Positions 23,573 through 34,219 are shown, counted from the stretch's first letter. The stretch: DNA of 64,000 bases from Rubrivivax sp. (GCA_019635315.1 JAHBZT010000002.1:372001-436000), one strand, 5' to 3'. Notes: generated from the letters alone by a model not told the origin. Program-made: numbers and translations.

Positions 23573-24226
23573 ATGAGCACCGTCGGCGGCATCGACCCCT
23601 TCGCCACGCTGGGCAGCGGCAGTGGCGGCGCCACGCCGACGCGCAACGAGGCCGGCAGCGCCGAGCGTTTCCTCAAGCTCCTGGTCGCGCAGATGCAGAA
23701 CCAGGACCCGCTCAACCCGATGGACAACGCGCAGATCACGAGCCAGATGGCGCAGATCAACACCGTCAACGGCATCGAGACGCTGAACAAGACGGTGCAG
23801 GGCCTGAACGGCCAGTTCGTGCAGATGCAGGCGCTGCAGGGCGCCTCGCTGGTCGGCCGCCAGATCACGCTGCAGGGCGACCGCCTGGCCGTCGAGGCCG
23901 GCACCGGCAGCGGCGGCTTCGAGCTCGCCGGCACCGCCGACCGCGTGAAGGTCGAGATCCTGAGCCCGGCCGGCCATGTGCTGGACACGCTGGACCTGGG
24001 CGCGCAGACCGCCGGCCGCCACCAGTTCCAGTGGCCGGCGGCCAGCCAGCCCGACGGCGCCAACCTGCGCTTCCGCGTCGTCGCCAGCGCCGGCACGGTG
24101 GCCGTGCCGGCGACGCCGCTGATGCGCGACCGCGTCGAGGCCGTCGGCGTGGTCGGCGACCGCCTGATGCTCGAGACGCAGCGCAACGGCGACATCGCCT
24201 ACGCCGACGTCAAGGCCTTCAACTGA
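23573..24226 (+). CDS. flgD: Hook-capping (scaffold) protein FlgD
   Basis: 217 residues from ATG 23573, preceded by GGGAGGGC. FlgD caps the growing hook. The conserved N-terminal block FLKLLVAQMQNQDPLNPMDNAQITSQMAQINTV (residues about 27-60) is present, followed by the Ig/Tudor-like domain (VKVEILSPAGHVLDTLDLGAQTAGRHQFQW). An 85-base gap after flgC shows no gene but contains a short inverted repeat (GCCGGTGCG...CGCACCGGC, about 23536-23556). Confidence 0.95.
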   Translation: MSTVGGIDPFATLGSGSGGATPTRNEAGSAERFLKLLVAQMQNQDPLNPMDNAQITSQMAQINTVNGIETLNKTVQGLNGQFVQMQALQGASLVGRQITLQGDRLAVEAGTGSGGFELAGTADRVKVEILSPAGHVLDTLDLGAQTAGRHQFQWPAASQPDGANLRFRVVASAGTVAVPATPLMRDRVEAVGVVGDRLMLETQRNGDIAYADVKAFN

Positions 24227-24276
24227 ACGCACCCCATCCCGCCCCCGCGGACCCTTCACCCCCCGAGGATGAATCC

Positions 24277-25539
24277 ATGAGCTTCCAGCAAGGCCTGTCC
24301 GGACTCAACGCGACGAGCAAGAACCTGCAGGTGATCGGCAACAACATCGCCAACGCCAACACCTACGGCAGCAAGGTCGCGCGCGCCGAGTTCGCCGACG
24401 TCTACGCGGCGTCGCTCAACGGCGCCGGCGGCAGCAACATCGGCATCGGCACCAACCTGGTGGCGGTGGCGCAGCAGTTCACCCAGGGCAACATCAAGAC
24501 GACGGAGAACGCGATGGACCTTGCGATCAACGGCGCCGGGTTCTTCCAGGTCACCGACGGCAAGAGCCCGGTGTCCTACACCCGCAACGGCCAGTTCAAG
24601 GTCGACCGCTTCGGCTACCTGGTCAACAACTCCGGGCTGCAGCTGATGGGCTACCGCGCCGACGGCCTGGGCCAGATCCAGCCCGGCCAGGCGGTGCCGC
24701 TGCAGCTGCCCACCGGCGGCGTCGCGCCGCAGGCCACCAGCACGATCGCGCTGGAGATGAACCTGGACGCGCGCGGCCGCGTCTCGGCGCCCACCGCCGG
24801 CCCGGCGATCGACTTCAACGACGCCGACACCTACAACAACGCCACCTCGCTGACGGTCTACGACCAGCTCGGCCAGGAGGTCGCGCTGACCTACTACTTC
24901 CAGAAGAGCGCGCCCGACACCTGGAACGTCTTCGCCACCGCCAACGGCCAGACGGTGGCCGGCACGCCGGGCAACCCGCAGCCGATCACGACCATGGTCT
25001 TCCCGGCCGACGGCAGCACGCCGACCTCGCCGGCCGGCCCGGTGAGCTTCGACGTGCCGCCGACCACCGACCCCTCGCGCGGCGACACGCGGGCCATCAA
25101 CGGCATCCAGCTCAACCTGCGCAGCGCGACCCAGTTCGGCTCGTCCTTCGGCGTCACCGACCTGCAGCAGAACGGCTTCTCGGCCGGCGTGCTGACGGCG
25201 ATCGCGATCGAGCCCAACGGCATCGTCACCGCGCGCTACAGCAACGGCCAGTCGCGCCCGGCCGGGCAGGTGGAGATCGTGTCCTTCCGCAGCCCGCAGG
25301 GCCTGCAGCCGCTGGGCGACAACGCCTGGGGCCGCACCTTCGCCAGCGGCGACCCGATCGCCGGGGTGCCGGGCGACGGCACGCTGGGCGTGCTGCAGGC
25401 CGGCGCGCTGGAGGAGAGCAACATCGACCTCACCGGCGAGCTGGTCAACATGATCACCGCGCAGCGCATCTACCAGGCCAACGCCCAGACCATCAAGACG
25501 CAGGATCAGGTGATGCAGACCCTGGTGAACCTCCGCTGA
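24277..25539 (+). CDS. flgE: Flagellar hook protein FlgE
   Basis: 420 residues, normal for FlgE. It starts MSFQQGLSGLNATSKNLQVIGNNIANANTYG, with GSKVARAEF in place of the usual GFK motif. The C-terminal segment LEESNIDLTGELVNMITAQRIYQANAQTIKTQDQV forms the coiled-coil core of the hook. The middle (about residues 150-350) is the variable surface domain. A CGAGGATG stretch supplies the ribosome site 10 bases before the ATG. Confidence 0.96.
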   Translation: MSFQQGLSGLNATSKNLQVIGNNIANANTYGSKVARAEFADVYAASLNGAGGSNIGIGTNLVAVAQQFTQGNIKTTENAMDLAINGAGFFQVTDGKSPVSYTRNGQFKVDRFGYLVNNSGLQLMGYRADGLGQIQPGQAVPLQLPTGGVAPQATSTIALEMNLDARGRVSAPTAGPAIDFNDADTYNNATSLTVYDQLGQEVALTYYFQKSAPDTWNVFATANGQTVAGTPGNPQPITTMVFPADGSTPTSPAGPVSFDVPPTTDPSRGDTRAINGIQLNLRSATQFGSSFGVTDLQQNGFSAGVLTAIAIEPNGIVTARYSNGQSRPAGQVEIVSFRSPQGLQPLGDNAWGRTFASGDPIAGVPGDGTLGVLQAGALEESNIDLTGELVNMITAQRIYQANAQTIKTQDQVMQTLVNLR

Positions 25540-25556
25540 ACGACGACTGAACGGCC

Positions 25557-26282
25557 GTGGACAGACTCATCTACCTGTCGATGGCCGGTGCCAAGGCCAC
25601 GATGCAGCGCCAGGAGGTGCTGGCGAACAACCTCGCCAATGCCTCGACGACGGGCTTCCGCGCCGAGCTGCAGGCCTTCCGCGCGGTGCCGGTGCGCGGC
25701 GAGGGCGCCAGCACGCGTGTCTATGCGCTGGAGTCCACGGTCGGCCACGACCAGCGGCCGGGTCCGGTGCAGGGCACCGGGCGTTCGCTGGACGTCGCGA
25801 TGCAGGGCAACGCCTGGCTCGCCGTGCAGTCGCTGGACGGCACCGAGGCCTACACGCGCGCCGGCGCGCTGCAGGTCGACGCCGAGGGCCAGCTCGTCAC
25901 GCCCACCGGCCTGCCGGTGCTGGGCGACGGCGGGCCGGTCACGCTGCCGGCGAATGCCGCGATCGACATCGGCCCCGACGGCACGATCAGCGCGACGGTG
26001 GGCAACCAGCGCCCGCAGCAGGTCGGCCGGCTCAAGCTGGTGACGCCCGAGGCGCCGCTCGTCCGCGGCACCGACGGCCTGTTCCGCGCCGCCGACGGCG
26101 ACCTGCCGGCGGATGCCAATGCGCGGCTGCAGGCCGGCGCGCTGGAGGGCTCCAACGTCAGCCCGGTCGAAACCATGGTCGCGATGATCGCCGCGGCACG
26201 CCAGTTCGAGCACCAGATGAAGATGCTGCAGGGCGCCGAGCAGCGCGAGCAGGCGGCGCAGAAGCTGCTGGGCCAGACATAG
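25557..26282 (+). CDS. flgF: Flagellar rod protein FlgF
   Basis: 241 residues from a GTG start at 25557 (MDRLIYLSMAGAKATMQRQE). The rod motif NNLANASTTGFRAELQAFR and the C-terminal ALEGSNVSPVETMVAMIAAARQFEHQMKML identify FlgF. It lies 17 bases after flgE. Translation from GTG may lower its level relative to neighbours. An intrinsic terminator follows 30 bases after the stop, before flgG. Confidence 0.95.
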   Translation: MDRLIYLSMAGAKATMQRQEVLANNLANASTTGFRAELQAFRAVPVRGEGASTRVYALESTVGHDQRPGPVQGTGRSLDVAMQGNAWLAVQSLDGTEAYTRAGALQVDAEGQLVTPTGLPVLGDGGPVTLPANAAIDIGPDGTISATVGNQRPQQVGRLKLVTPEAPLVRGTDGLFRAADGDLPADANARLQAGALEGSNVSPVETMVAMIAAARQFEHQMKMLQGAEQREQAAQKLLGQT

Positions 26283-26309
26283 CCGCCCGCGCGCGGCAGC
26301 GGATGAAAC

Positions 26310-26332
26310 AGGCGCCTTCGGGCGCCTTTTTT
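26310..26332 (+). terminator. Intrinsic terminator between flgF and flgG
   Basis: AGGCGCC, loop TTCG, GGCGCCT, then a T-run to 26332: a perfect seven-pair stem with the very stable UUCG tetraloop. It lies inside the flg operon, so it would limit read-through into flgG and later genes unless a second promoter exists. A weak sigma28-like match (TCAA 26349-26352, N14, GCCGCGAA 26367-26374) lies just after it. Confidence 0.85.
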
Positions 26333-26392
26333 CCTGCCCTTGCGCGGCTCAAGCGCGGGCGACACTGCCGCGAACGACCCTGGAAGGACACC

Positions 26393-27175
26393 ATGATCCG
26401 TTCGCTGTGGATTGCCAAGACCGGCATGGAAGGCCAGCAGACCAAGCTGGATGCGATCTCGAACAACCTCGCCAACGTCGGCACCAACGGCTTCAAGCGC
26501 GCCGGCGTGCAGTTCGAGGACCTGATGTACCAGAACCTGCGCCAGGCCGGCGCGGCCAACGGCGAGCAGGCGCAGCTGCCCACCGGCCTGCAGGTGGGCC
26601 TGGGCGTGCGCGTCGCGGCCAGCACGCGCCACTTCGGCCAGGGCAGCCTGCAGCAGACCGGCAACAACCTGGACATCGCGATCTCCGGGCAGGGCTTCTT
26701 CCAGATCCAGATGCCCGACGGCAGCACCGGCTATACGCGCGACGGCGCCTTCCGGCTGGACGCCACCGGCCAGCTCGTCACCAGCGCCGGCCATGCGGTC
26801 ATGCCGGGCATCACCGTGCCGGCGGACGCGACCAGCGTGACCGTCGCGCCCGACGGCACGGTCAACGTGTCGCTGCCCGGCCAGGCCGGCGTGCAGGCGC
26901 TGGGCCAGATCCAGCTCGCCGGCTTCGTCAACCCGGCCGGCCTGGAGCCGCGCGGCGGCAACGTCTTCGCCGAGACCGCGGCCTCGGGGGCGCCGAATGC
27001 CGCCGCGCCGGGCGCGGCCGGGCTGGGTGCGCTACAGCAGGGCTTCGTCGAGGGCAGCAACGTCAACGTGGTCGAGGAGCTGGTGGCGATGATCGCCACC
27101 CAGCGCGCCTACGAGCTGAACTCCAAGGCCATCCAGACCTCGGACCAGATGCTGCAGCGTCTGGGCCAGCTGTGA
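26393..27175 (+). CDS. flgG: Flagellar distal rod protein FlgG
   Basis: 260 residues, the standard length. It begins [20 protein letters not shown] with [24 protein letters not shown] (residues about 24-47). The C-terminal [37 protein letters not shown] is canonical. FlgG forms the distal rod that crosses the P and L rings. Ribosome site TGGAAGGA. It is the first gene after the internal terminator, so its transcription may be separately controlled. Confidence 0.97.
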   Translation: MIRSLWIAKTGMEGQQTKLDAISNNLANVGTNGFKRAGVQFEDLMYQNLRQAGAANGEQAQLPTGLQVGLGVRVAASTRHFGQGSLQQTGNNLDIAISGQGFFQIQMPDGSTGYTRDGAFRLDATGQLVTSAGHAVMPGITVPADATSVTVAPDGTVNVSLPGQAGVQALGQIQLAGFVNPAGLEPRGGNVFAETAASGAPNAAAPGAAGLGALQQGFVEGSNVNVVEELVAMIATQRAYELNSKAIQTSDQMLQRLGQL

Positions 27176-27189
27176 GCGGAGGCACCGCA

Positions 27190-27855
27190 ATGATCCGCAC
27201 CCTGGTGCTGTCGTGCGCGACGCTGCTGCTCGGCGGCTGCGCCTTCTTCGGTCCGCGCGTCGAGGTCGCCGAAACGCGCCCGGTGCCACCGGCACCGATG
27301 CCGCAGCCGGCGGTGGCCAGCGGCGCCATCTTCCAGTCGGCCAGCTACCGGCCGCTGTTCGAGGACCACCGCGCGCGCCTGGTCGGCGATACGCTGGTCG
27401 TGCAGATCGTCGAGCGCGTCAGCGCCAGCCAGAAGAGCACCAGCACCGTCGACAAGGGCGGCAGCGTCTCGGCCAGCGTCAGCGCGCTGCCCGGCATCCG
27501 CCCGAGCGCCTTCGCGCGCGCCGGCGCCGAGGGCAGCAGCAGCAACAGCTTCAGCGGCAAGGGCGCCACCGAGAGCAGCAACGACTTCAGCGGCGTCATC
27601 ACCGTCACCGTGCGCGAGGTGCTGCCCAACGGCCACCTCGTGATCGCCGGCGAGAAGCAGATCGGCGTCAACCAGAACGTCGACGTGCTGCGCTTCTCCG
27701 GCCAGGTCGACCCGCGCGCGATCCAGCCCGGCAACCTGGTGCCCAGCGCGCAGATCGCCAACGTGCGGCTGGAGCACCGCGGCCGCGGCGCGCAGGCCGA
27801 GGCGCAGGCCATCGGCTGGCTGGCGCGGGTCTTCCTCAGCGTGCTGCCGATCTGA
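27190..27855 (+). CDS. flgH: Flagellar L-ring lipoprotein FlgH
   Basis: 221 residues. A short signal peptide ends in the lipobox LLGGC (Cys at residue 17), so the protein is lipidated and placed in the outer membrane as the L ring. Family blocks seen: [52 protein letters not shown] and [19 protein letters not shown]. flgG ends 14 bases upstream. Its stop overlaps the flgI start by one base (TGATG). Confidence 0.96.
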   Translation: MIRTLVLSCATLLLGGCAFFGPRVEVAETRPVPPAPMPQPAVASGAIFQSASYRPLFEDHRARLVGDTLVVQIVERVSASQKSTSTVDKGGSVSASVSALPGIRPSAFARAGAEGSSSNSFSGKGATESSNDFSGVITVTVREVLPNGHLVIAGEKQIGVNQNVDVLRFSGQVDPRAIQPGNLVPSAQIANVRLEHRGRGAQAEAQAIGWLARVFLSVLPI

Positions 27856-29021
27856 TGGCCCACACGATGAACCCGAGCCCCGATCGCCTGATGCGCTGGA
27901 CCGTCGTGCTGGCCTTCCTGGCCGCCAGCAGCGCGCTGTGGTGGCCGCACCCGGCGGCTGCCACCAGCAGCCCCGGCGCCGCCACGCGCATCAAGGAAGT
28001 CGCCGCCGTGCAGGGCGTGCGCAGCAACCAGCTGGTCGGCTACGGCCTCGTCGTCGGCCTCGACGGCACCGGCGACCAGACCACGCAGACCCCGTTCACG
28101 ACGCAGAGCCTGATGGCCATGCTGCAGCAGATGGGCGTGACCGTGCCGCCGGGCACCAGCATGCAGCTGCGCAACGTGGCCGCGGTGATGGTCACCGCGC
28201 AGTTGCCGCCCTTCGCGCAGCCCGGGCAGACCATCGACGTCAACGTCTCCAGCGTCGGCAATGCCAAGAGCCTGCGCGGCGGCACGCTGATCGCCACGCC
28301 GCTGAAGGGCGCCGACGGCAACGTCTATGCGCTGGCCCAGGGCCAGCTGATCGTCGGCGGCGCCGGCGCCGCGGCGGGCGGCTCCAAGGTGCAGATCAAC
28401 CACCTGTCGGCCGGTCGCGTGCCCGAGGGCGCGACGGTCGAGCGCAGCGTGCCGACGCCGCTGATGGACGGCGACACGCTGGCGCTGGGCCTCAATGCGG
28501 CGGACTTCAACACCGCGCGCGCGGTGGCCGAGGCGATCAACGGCGCCAAGGGCGCCGGGACGGCGGCGGCGCTGGACGGCCGCACCGTGCGCGTGCGCGT
28601 GCCGCAGGCGGCCGAGCACCGCGTGGCCTTCCTGGCCGACATCGAAAACCTGCCGCTGCGCCTGGCACGGCCGGCAGCGCGCGTGGTACTCAATGCACGC
28701 ACCGGCTCGGTGGTCATGAACGAGGCCGTCACGCTGGGCGAATGCGCGGTCGCGCATGGCAACTTGGCGGTGACGATCAGCACCACGCCGGTGGTCAGCC
28801 AGCCCAACCCCTTCGGCCAGGGCCAGACGGTGGCCGGCGAGAAGAGCGACATCGCGATCTCGCAGCAGGGCGGCGCGCTGGTCGCGATGCCGGCCGGCGC
28901 GAAGCTGACCGACGTGGTCAAGGCGCTCAATGCGTTGGGCGCCACGCCGATGGACCTGCTGGCCATCCTGCAGGCCATGAAGTCGGCCGGCGCGCTGCGC
29001 GCCGAGATCGAGGTCATCTGA
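27855..29021 (+). CDS. flgI: Flagellar P-ring protein FlgI
   Basis: 388 residues from the ATG at 27855 overlapping the flgH stop; ATG 27867 is also possible. A cleavable signal peptide ([16 protein letters not shown]) is followed by the hallmark [34 protein letters not shown]. The C-terminal part includes [28 protein letters not shown] and ends in [10 protein letters not shown]. The protein polymerises around the rod in the peptidoglycan layer with help from FlgA. Confidence 0.96.
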   Translation: MAHTMNPSPDRLMRWTVVLAFLAASSALWWPHPAAATSSPGAATRIKEVAAVQGVRSNQLVGYGLVVGLDGTGDQTTQTPFTTQSLMAMLQQMGVTVPPGTSMQLRNVAAVMVTAQLPPFAQPGQTIDVNVSSVGNAKSLRGGTLIATPLKGADGNVYALAQGQLIVGGAGAAAGGSKVQINHLSAGRVPEGATVERSVPTPLMDGDTLALGLNAADFNTARAVAEAINGAKGAGTAAALDGRTVRVRVPQAAEHRVAFLADIENLPLRLARPAARVVLNARTGSVVMNEAVTLGECAVAHGNLAVTISTTPVVSQPNPFGQGQTVAGEKSDIAISQQGGALVAMPAGAKLTDVVKALNALGATPMDLLAILQAMKSAGALRAEIEVI

Positions 29022-29029
29022 GTCGCACG

Positions 29030-29932
29030 ATGACGGCGCCGCTGAATGCCTCCGGGCTGGCCTTCGACGCGACCTCGCTGCACGCGCTGAAGGCGCGCGC
29101 GGCCAGCGACCCGAAGGCCGCGGTGCGCGAGGCGGCGCGCCAGTTCGAGGCCCTGTTCATGCAGGAGTTGGTCAAGAGCATGCGCGCGACCACGCTGGCC
29201 AGCGGAATGCTGGACAACGCCGGCTCGCAGATGGGCGAGCAGATGCTCGACACCCAGTTTGCCGGCGCGCTGGCCGGGCGCCCGGGCGGGCTGTCCGAGG
29301 CCATCATGCGCCAGCTCGAGCGCCAGATGGGCCTGGCGCCGGGCCCGATCCCGGCCCTGACCTCGGCCAACACGAGCCCGGCGCCGCTGACCGCCACGGC
29401 TGGTATGCCGGCACCGGTGCGCATCCCGCAGACCGCCGCGCTCGGCTTCGTGCAGCAGCACGGCGAGGCCGCGCGCAGCGCCGAGGCCGCAAGCGGCATC
29501 CCGGCCGCCTTCATGGTGGCGCAGGCGGCGCACGAGACCGGCTGGGGCCGCAAGGAGATCCGCCACGCCGACGGCACGCCCAGCCACAACCTGTTCGGCA
29601 TCAAGGCCGGCCCGGGCTGGAAGGGGCCGGTGGCCGAGGTCACGACGACCGAATATGTCGACGGCCAGCCGCGCAAGCTGGTCGCGAAGTTCCGCGCCTA
29701 CGGCAGCTACGCCGAGTCCTTCGCCGACTATGCGCGGCTGATGAAGACCAGCCCGCGCTACGCCGCGGTGCTGGATCAGGCGCGCACCGGCGCGGCCGCG
29801 GGCGTGGCGCAGGCCGCCAGCGGTTTTGCGCAGGGCCTGCAGCAGGCCGGCTACGCGACCGACCCGGCCTATGCCGACAAGCTGACGCGCGTCATCAACA
29901 CCACGCTGCGGCTGCAGCGCTCGCTCGCCTGA
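29030..29932 (+). CDS. flgJ: Flagellar rod-cap and peptidoglycan hydrolase FlgJ
   Basis: 300 residues with both domains. The N-terminal rod-scaffold domain (residues about 20-105) has AARQFEALFMQELVKSMRATT. The C-terminal glucosaminidase domain (about 145-300) has IPAAFMVAQAAHETGWGRKEI with the catalytic Glu near residue 168, and NLFGIKAGPGWKG. It clears the wall ahead of the growing rod. It starts eight bases after flgI. Confidence 0.96.
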   Translation: MTAPLNASGLAFDATSLHALKARAASDPKAAVREAARQFEALFMQELVKSMRATTLASGMLDNAGSQMGEQMLDTQFAGALAGRPGGLSEAIMRQLERQMGLAPGPIPALTSANTSPAPLTATAGMPAPVRIPQTAALGFVQQHGEAARSAEAASGIPAAFMVAQAAHETGWGRKEIRHADGTPSHNLFGIKAGPGWKGPVAEVTTTEYVDGQPRKLVAKFRAYGSYAESFADYARLMKTSPRYAAVLDQARTGAAAGVAQAASGFAQGLQQAGYATDPAYADKLTRVINTTLRLQRSLA

Positions 29933-29944
29933 CGAAAGCCCGCC

Positions 29945-31909
29945 ATGAGCTCCTCACCGCTGATGTCGCTGGGCATCAAGGCCATGCAGGCGAACTATGC
30001 GTCGCTGCAGGTCACCGGCCACAACATCGCCAATGCCAACGTCGCCGGCTATTCGCGCCAGCAGGCCGAGCTGGCGACCAGCCAGGGCCAGTTCACCGGC
30101 GCCGGCTTCTTCGGCCGCGGCGTCAACGTGGTCAGCGTCACGCGATCGCACGACGCCTTCCTGACGCGCGAGGCCGACTACGCCCGCTCGCTGGCCGCCA
30201 CCGACAGCGCCAAGCTGCAGATGCTGCGCCGCCTGGAGAGCATCTTCAAGGGCGGCGAGCAGGGCCTGGGGCACGCGGCCAACGAATTCCTCGGCGCGAT
30301 GACCGACCTGACGACGCGCCCCGACGACCTCGCGGTGCGGCGTGTCGTGATGGCGCGCGCCGGCGACCTGGCGGCGCGCTTCGCCGAGGCCGGTCGCTCG
30401 CTGGACGACGTGCAGGCCGGCGTCACCGCCACGCTGCGCACCGCGGTCGCCGAGGTCAACAGCCTGGCCAAGGCGATCGCCAGCGCCAACCAGCGCATCG
30501 CCGGGCTCAAGGGCCTGGGCCAGCCGGCCAACGACCTGCTGGACGAGCGCGAACGCCTGATCTCCAGGCTGTCACAGCATGTCAGCGTCAGCCGCGTCGA
30601 GGCGGCGGACGGCACGCAGGCCATCTTCATTGCCGGCGGCCAGCGCCTGGTGCTGGGCGCCGAGGCGGCGCAGCTGCAGATGCTGCAGGACCCGGCCGAC
30701 CCGACCCGCTCGGCCGTCGGCCTGGTGGAAGGCAACGTGCGCCGGCCGCTGGACGAGAACAGTCTGGCCGGCGGCGACATCGCCGGGCTGCTGCGCTTCC
30801 AGAACAAGGACCTCGTGCAGGGGCGCAACCTGGTCGGCCAGCTCGCCGCCGCGGTGGCCGGCGCGGTCAACGAACAGCAGCAGCGCGGCCTGAACCTGCA
30901 GCCGCCGCTCGGGCAGGCGGTCTCGCAGCCGCTGTTCGCGGTCGGTGCGCCGCAGGCGCTGCCCTATGTCGCGAATGCGCGCGACGCCAGTGGCAACCCG
31001 GTCGGCAGCGTGCAGCTCACGGTGACCGACGCCGGCGCGCTGCAGGCCAGCGACTACGAACTGCGCGAGGACCCGGCCAACGCCGGCCAGTGGACGCTGC
31101 TGCGCAAGGCCGACGGCCTGCTGCGCAACGTGGCCGACGGCGACGAGGTCGACGGCTTTCGCATCAGCTTCGGCAACCCGCCGCCGCAGGCCGGCGACCG
31201 CTTCCTGCTGCAGCCGGTCGCGCGCGCGGCCAACGACATGCGCCGGCTGCTCGACGACCCGCGCGACCTGGCGGCGGCGTCGCCGCTGGTCGCGACCGCG
31301 GACGCCGGCAACACCGGCACCGCGCAGGTCTCGTCGCTGGCGATCACGAGCTCGCCGCTGCCGGTGGCCGGCGCCACGGCGCGCGTGAGCTTCACCAGCG
31401 ACAGCGGCGACTACGACTGGGAGCTGGTGGACAGCGCGAACAACGTGCTCGCCAGCGGCAGCGGCCAGTGGCAGCCCGGCCAGACCATCCCGGCGCCGCC
31501 GCAGGACATCAACGGCTTCGCGCTGCAGCTGTCGGGCGTGCCGCGCAGCGGCGACCTGCTGACCGTGGCGCCCACGCCGCCGGCCGCGATGGCGTCCAAC
31601 AACGGCAATGCGGTGGCGCTGCTGGCGCTGCGCGACAGCCCCATCGTCGCCGGGCGCACCGCCAGCGAGAGCTGGGGGCTGGCGATGGCCGACGTCGGCG
31701 TGCGCGTGCAGAGCGCCGCCTCGGCCAGCGACATCTCCACCGCGGTGGCCAGCCAGGCCGAGTTCTCGCGTACCTCCAAGTCCGGCGTCAACCTCGACGA
31801 GGAGGCGGCGCGGCTGATCCACTTCCAGCAGAGCTACCAGGCGGCGGCCAAGATGCTGCAGGTGGCGCAGTCGCTGTTCGATACGCTGCTGGACGCCGCG
31901 GCGCCCTGA
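29945..31909 (+). CDS. flgK: Hook-filament junction protein FlgK (HAP1)
   Basis: 654 residues. The N-terminal D0 helix reads MSLGIKAMQANYASLQVTGHNIANANVAGYSRQQAEL, and the C-terminal SGVNLDEEAARLIHFQQSYQAAAKMLQVAQSLFDTLLD is the matching D0 segment. The middle is the variable surface region, longer than in enterobacteria. FlgK joins hook to filament with FlgL, under the FlgN chaperone. It begins 12 bases after flgJ. Confidence 0.96.
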   Translation: MSSSPLMSLGIKAMQANYASLQVTGHNIANANVAGYSRQQAELATSQGQFTGAGFFGRGVNVVSVTRSHDAFLTREADYARSLAATDSAKLQMLRRLESIFKGGEQGLGHAANEFLGAMTDLTTRPDDLAVRRVVMARAGDLAARFAEAGRSLDDVQAGVTATLRTAVAEVNSLAKAIASANQRIAGLKGLGQPANDLLDERERLISRLSQHVSVSRVEAADGTQAIFIAGGQRLVLGAEAAQLQMLQDPADPTRSAVGLVEGNVRRPLDENSLAGGDIAGLLRFQNKDLVQGRNLVGQLAAAVAGAVNEQQQRGLNLQPPLGQAVSQPLFAVGAPQALPYVANARDASGNPVGSVQLTVTDAGALQASDYELREDPANAGQWTLLRKADGLLRNVADGDEVDGFRISFGNPPPQAGDRFLLQPVARAANDMRRLLDDPRDLAAASPLVATADAGNTGTAQVSSLAITSSPLPVAGATARVSFTSDSGDYDWELVDSANNVLASGSGQWQPGQTIPAPPQDINGFALQLSGVPRSGDLLTVAPTPPAAMASNNGNAVALLALRDSPIVAGRTASESWGLAMADVGVRVQSAASASDISTAVASQAEFSRTSKSGVNLDEEAARLIHFQQSYQAAAKMLQVAQSLFDTLLDAAAP

Positions 31910-31931
31910 TCCCGACCCTGCCTGAAGCCCC

Positions 31932-32858
31932 ATGCGCGTCACCACCCACAACGCCTTCCAGACCTCGATCGCGAACCTGCAGAAGCGCCAGCAGGCGATG
32001 GTCGAGTCGCAGGCCCAGCTCACCAGCGGCAAGCGCGTGCTGCGCCCCAGCGACGACCCGGCGGCGGCCGCCGCGGCCGAACGGGCGCTGGCCGCCTCGT
32101 CGCGCGCCGAGGTGCAGCTGCGCGCGCTGGATGCCAGCCGCAACGCGATGACGCTGACCGAGGCCGCGCTGGGCGACGCCGGCGAGCTGCTGGCGCAGAT
32201 CCGCGAACGCATGATCGCCGCCGGCAATGCCAGCTACAGCGACAGCGACCGCGCGTCGCTGGCCCAGGCCATGCAGGCCCTGCGCGACGACCTGCTCGCG
32301 GTGGCCAACCGCAACGACGGCGCCGGGCGCTTCCTGTTCGGCGGCCAGGGCAGCGACCGCCCGCCGCTGGTCGACGCGCCGGGCGGCGTCGTCTACGCCG
32401 GCACCAGTGGCGAGATGCGCGCCGCCTCCGGCGAGAGCAGCCCGCTGGCGATCGACGGGCGCGCGGTCTGGCTGCAGGCGCCGGACCCGCGCAACCCGGG
32501 CAGCACGCTGTCGCTGTTCGACACCCTGGACCGCGTCGTCGGCGAGCTGATGACGCCCGGGCGCAGCGGCCCCGACATCGCCGCCACCGTGCGCGACGGC
32601 CTGGCCGAGATCGACGCCGGCGCGGCCAACCTGTCGGGCTGGCGCGCGCGCGCCGGCGAGGCGCTCAACCGCATCGACGGCATCGCCGAGCGGCTGGCGC
32701 AGGGCAAGCTCGATGCGCAGCGCGAACGCTCGGAGGCCGAGGACCTGGACATGGTCGCCGCGATCGCCGACTTCCAGCAGCGCCAGAGCGGCTACGATGC
32801 AGCCCTGAAGACCTATTCGATGGTGCAGCGCCTGTCGTTGTTCGACTACCTGCGCTGA
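31932..32858 (+). CDS. flgL: Hook-filament junction protein FlgL (HAP3)
   Basis: 308 residues, flagellin-like ends. It begins [23 protein letters not shown] with [22 protein letters not shown] (residues about 35-56), and the C-terminal helix [35 protein letters not shown] is typical. It lies 22 bases after flgK and ends the flg operon, with a hairpin (8-bp stem) just downstream. No flagellin gene is in the window. Confidence 0.95.
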   Translation: MRVTTHNAFQTSIANLQKRQQAMVESQAQLTSGKRVLRPSDDPAAAAAAERALAASSRAEVQLRALDASRNAMTLTEAALGDAGELLAQIRERMIAAGNASYSDSDRASLAQAMQALRDDLLAVANRNDGAGRFLFGGQGSDRPPLVDAPGGVVYAGTSGEMRAASGESSPLAIDGRAVWLQAPDPRNPGSTLSLFDTLDRVVGELMTPGRSGPDIAATVRDGLAEIDAGAANLSGWRARAGEALNRIDGIAERLAQGKLDAQRERSEAEDLDMVAAIADFQQRQSGYDAALKTYSMVQRLSLFDYLR

Positions 32859-32869
32859 TTCCGCGCCAA

Positions 32870-32890
32870 CCGGCGGGGGCGACCCGCCGG
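32870..32890 (+). terminator. Hairpin after flgL
   Basis: Perfect eight-pair inverted repeat CCGGCGGG/CCCGCCGG with a five-base loop, 11 bases after the flgL stop. It has no T-run, so it may act as a weak or Rho-assisted terminator, or protect the 3' end. Confidence 0.5.
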
Positions 32891-32932
32891 CGCAAACTGC
32901 CGCCGCAACCTGTCGTCCGGGGCCGCCGACGC

Positions 32933-34219
32933 ATGCAAGACCATCCCGTGCTGGGCCAGGTGGCCCTGGGCTACAGCCCGATGATCGACCGCCAGCGCAA
33001 GGTGGTCGCGACCCGGCTGACCGTCTTTCCGCAGCAGCCCGACGCGGTGCCCGACGCCGCGGCGCTGCTGCGCGCGCTGCAGGACGTCTGGCCCGCCGAG
33101 ACCGGCGACGAGCCGCTGAAGCTGACGCTGCGCCCGCTGGACCCGGCCGCGGTGGCGGTGTCCAAGGGGGCCGCGGCGGCGGGGCCGGCGCCGCGCGGCC
33201 TGGTGTCGCTGAACCTGGCCGGCGAGGGCCTGCTGCGCGCCGTGATGGCCGCCGCCCCGGCGCCGCAGCTGATGATCGAGGTGCCGGCCTTCATGGCGGG
33301 CGACCCGGCCCATGCGCCGCTGCTGCGCGAGCTGCGCGTGGCCGGCAGCGTGCTGCTGATCAAGGGCCGCCCGCTGGCCCCGCTGCCGGCCGAGGTGCTG
33401 GGCTGCTTCTCGCATTCCATCGTCGATGTCTCCGAGGAGCGGCGCACCGGCGCGCAGAGCTCGGACCACAAGCGCAGCATCAGCACCGTGCAGTCGGGCA
33501 CGCGCACCGTGGCCGATGTCACGGCCGCCTTCGAGCGCGGCGCCGTCGCCGTGCTGGGCTGGCCCTTCGACGACCCGCTGCCCAAGTCCAGCGGACGCAG
33601 CCGCATCCCGACCGACGTCAGCACCGTGATGGAGCTGATGCAGGGCGTCGAGCGCGAGGACCCGGTGCCCAGGCTGGAAGCCGTGCTCAAGCGCGACCCC
33701 ACGCTGGCCTTCCGGCTGATGCGCTACCTGAATTCGCCCGCCTTCGGGCTGTCGGTGGAGATCAACTCCTTCAGCCACGCCCTGATGCTGCTGGGCTACA
33801 TCCGGCTCAAGCGCTGGCTGGCGGTGCTGCTGGCGACCTCGGTCAAGTCGGCCAACGCGCACCCGTTGATGCATGCCGCGGTGCGCCGCGGCCTGCTGAT
33901 GGAGGAGCTGGCCAAGACCCAGGCCGACCCCGAGCTGCGCGGCGAGATGTTCATCTGCGGCGTCTTCTCGCTGCTCGACCGACTGCTGGAGCAGCCCTTC
34001 GCCGAGCTGCTGGGCAACGTGCCGGTGCCCGAGCGCGTGCAGCAGGCGCTGCGCGGCGACGGCGGCCCGTTCCAGCCCTTCCTGGACCTCGTGCAGGCCA
34101 TCGAGCAGGAGTCGGTCTTCGACATCCGCGAGTGCACCGAGCGGCTGCTGCTGGGCCCGGCGGAGGTCAACCGCGCGCTGCTCGCCGCACTGCAGTCGGC
34201 GCGGCAGATCGACGGATGA
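32933..34219 (+). CDS. HDOD-domain signalling protein with degenerate EAL-like N-terminus
   Basis: 428 residues. The C-terminal half (about residues 215-410) is an HDOD domain: [44 protein letters not shown] and [18 protein letters not shown] are signatures. The N-terminal half resembles the EAL-like domain of YuxH/CdgJ-type proteins ([23 protein letters not shown]), without an E-A-L motif or metal ligands, so it probably does not cut c-di-GMP. Such proteins act in motility control in other bacteria. A Ser/Thr-rich insert ([20 protein letters not shown]) lies near residue 182. The stop overlaps the start of the next kinase gene (ATGA), so the two are coupled. Confidence 0.85.
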   Translation: MQDHPVLGQVALGYSPMIDRQRKVVATRLTVFPQQPDAVPDAAALLRALQDVWPAETGDEPLKLTLRPLDPAAVAVSKGAAAAGPAPRGLVSLNLAGEGLLRAVMAAAPAPQLMIEVPAFMAGDPAHAPLLRELRVAGSVLLIKGRPLAPLPAEVLGCFSHSIVDVSEERRTGAQSSDHKRSISTVQSGTRTVADVTAAFERGAVAVLGWPFDDPLPKSSGRSRIPTDVSTVMELMQGVEREDPVPRLEAVLKRDPTLAFRLMRYLNSPAFGLSVEINSFSHALMLLGYIRLKRWLAVLLATSVKSANAHPLMHAAVRRGLLMEELAKTQADPELRGEMFICGVFSLLDRLLEQPFAELLGNVPVPERVQQALRGDGGPFQPFLDLVQAIEQESVFDIRECTERLLLGPAEVNRALLAALQSARQIDG

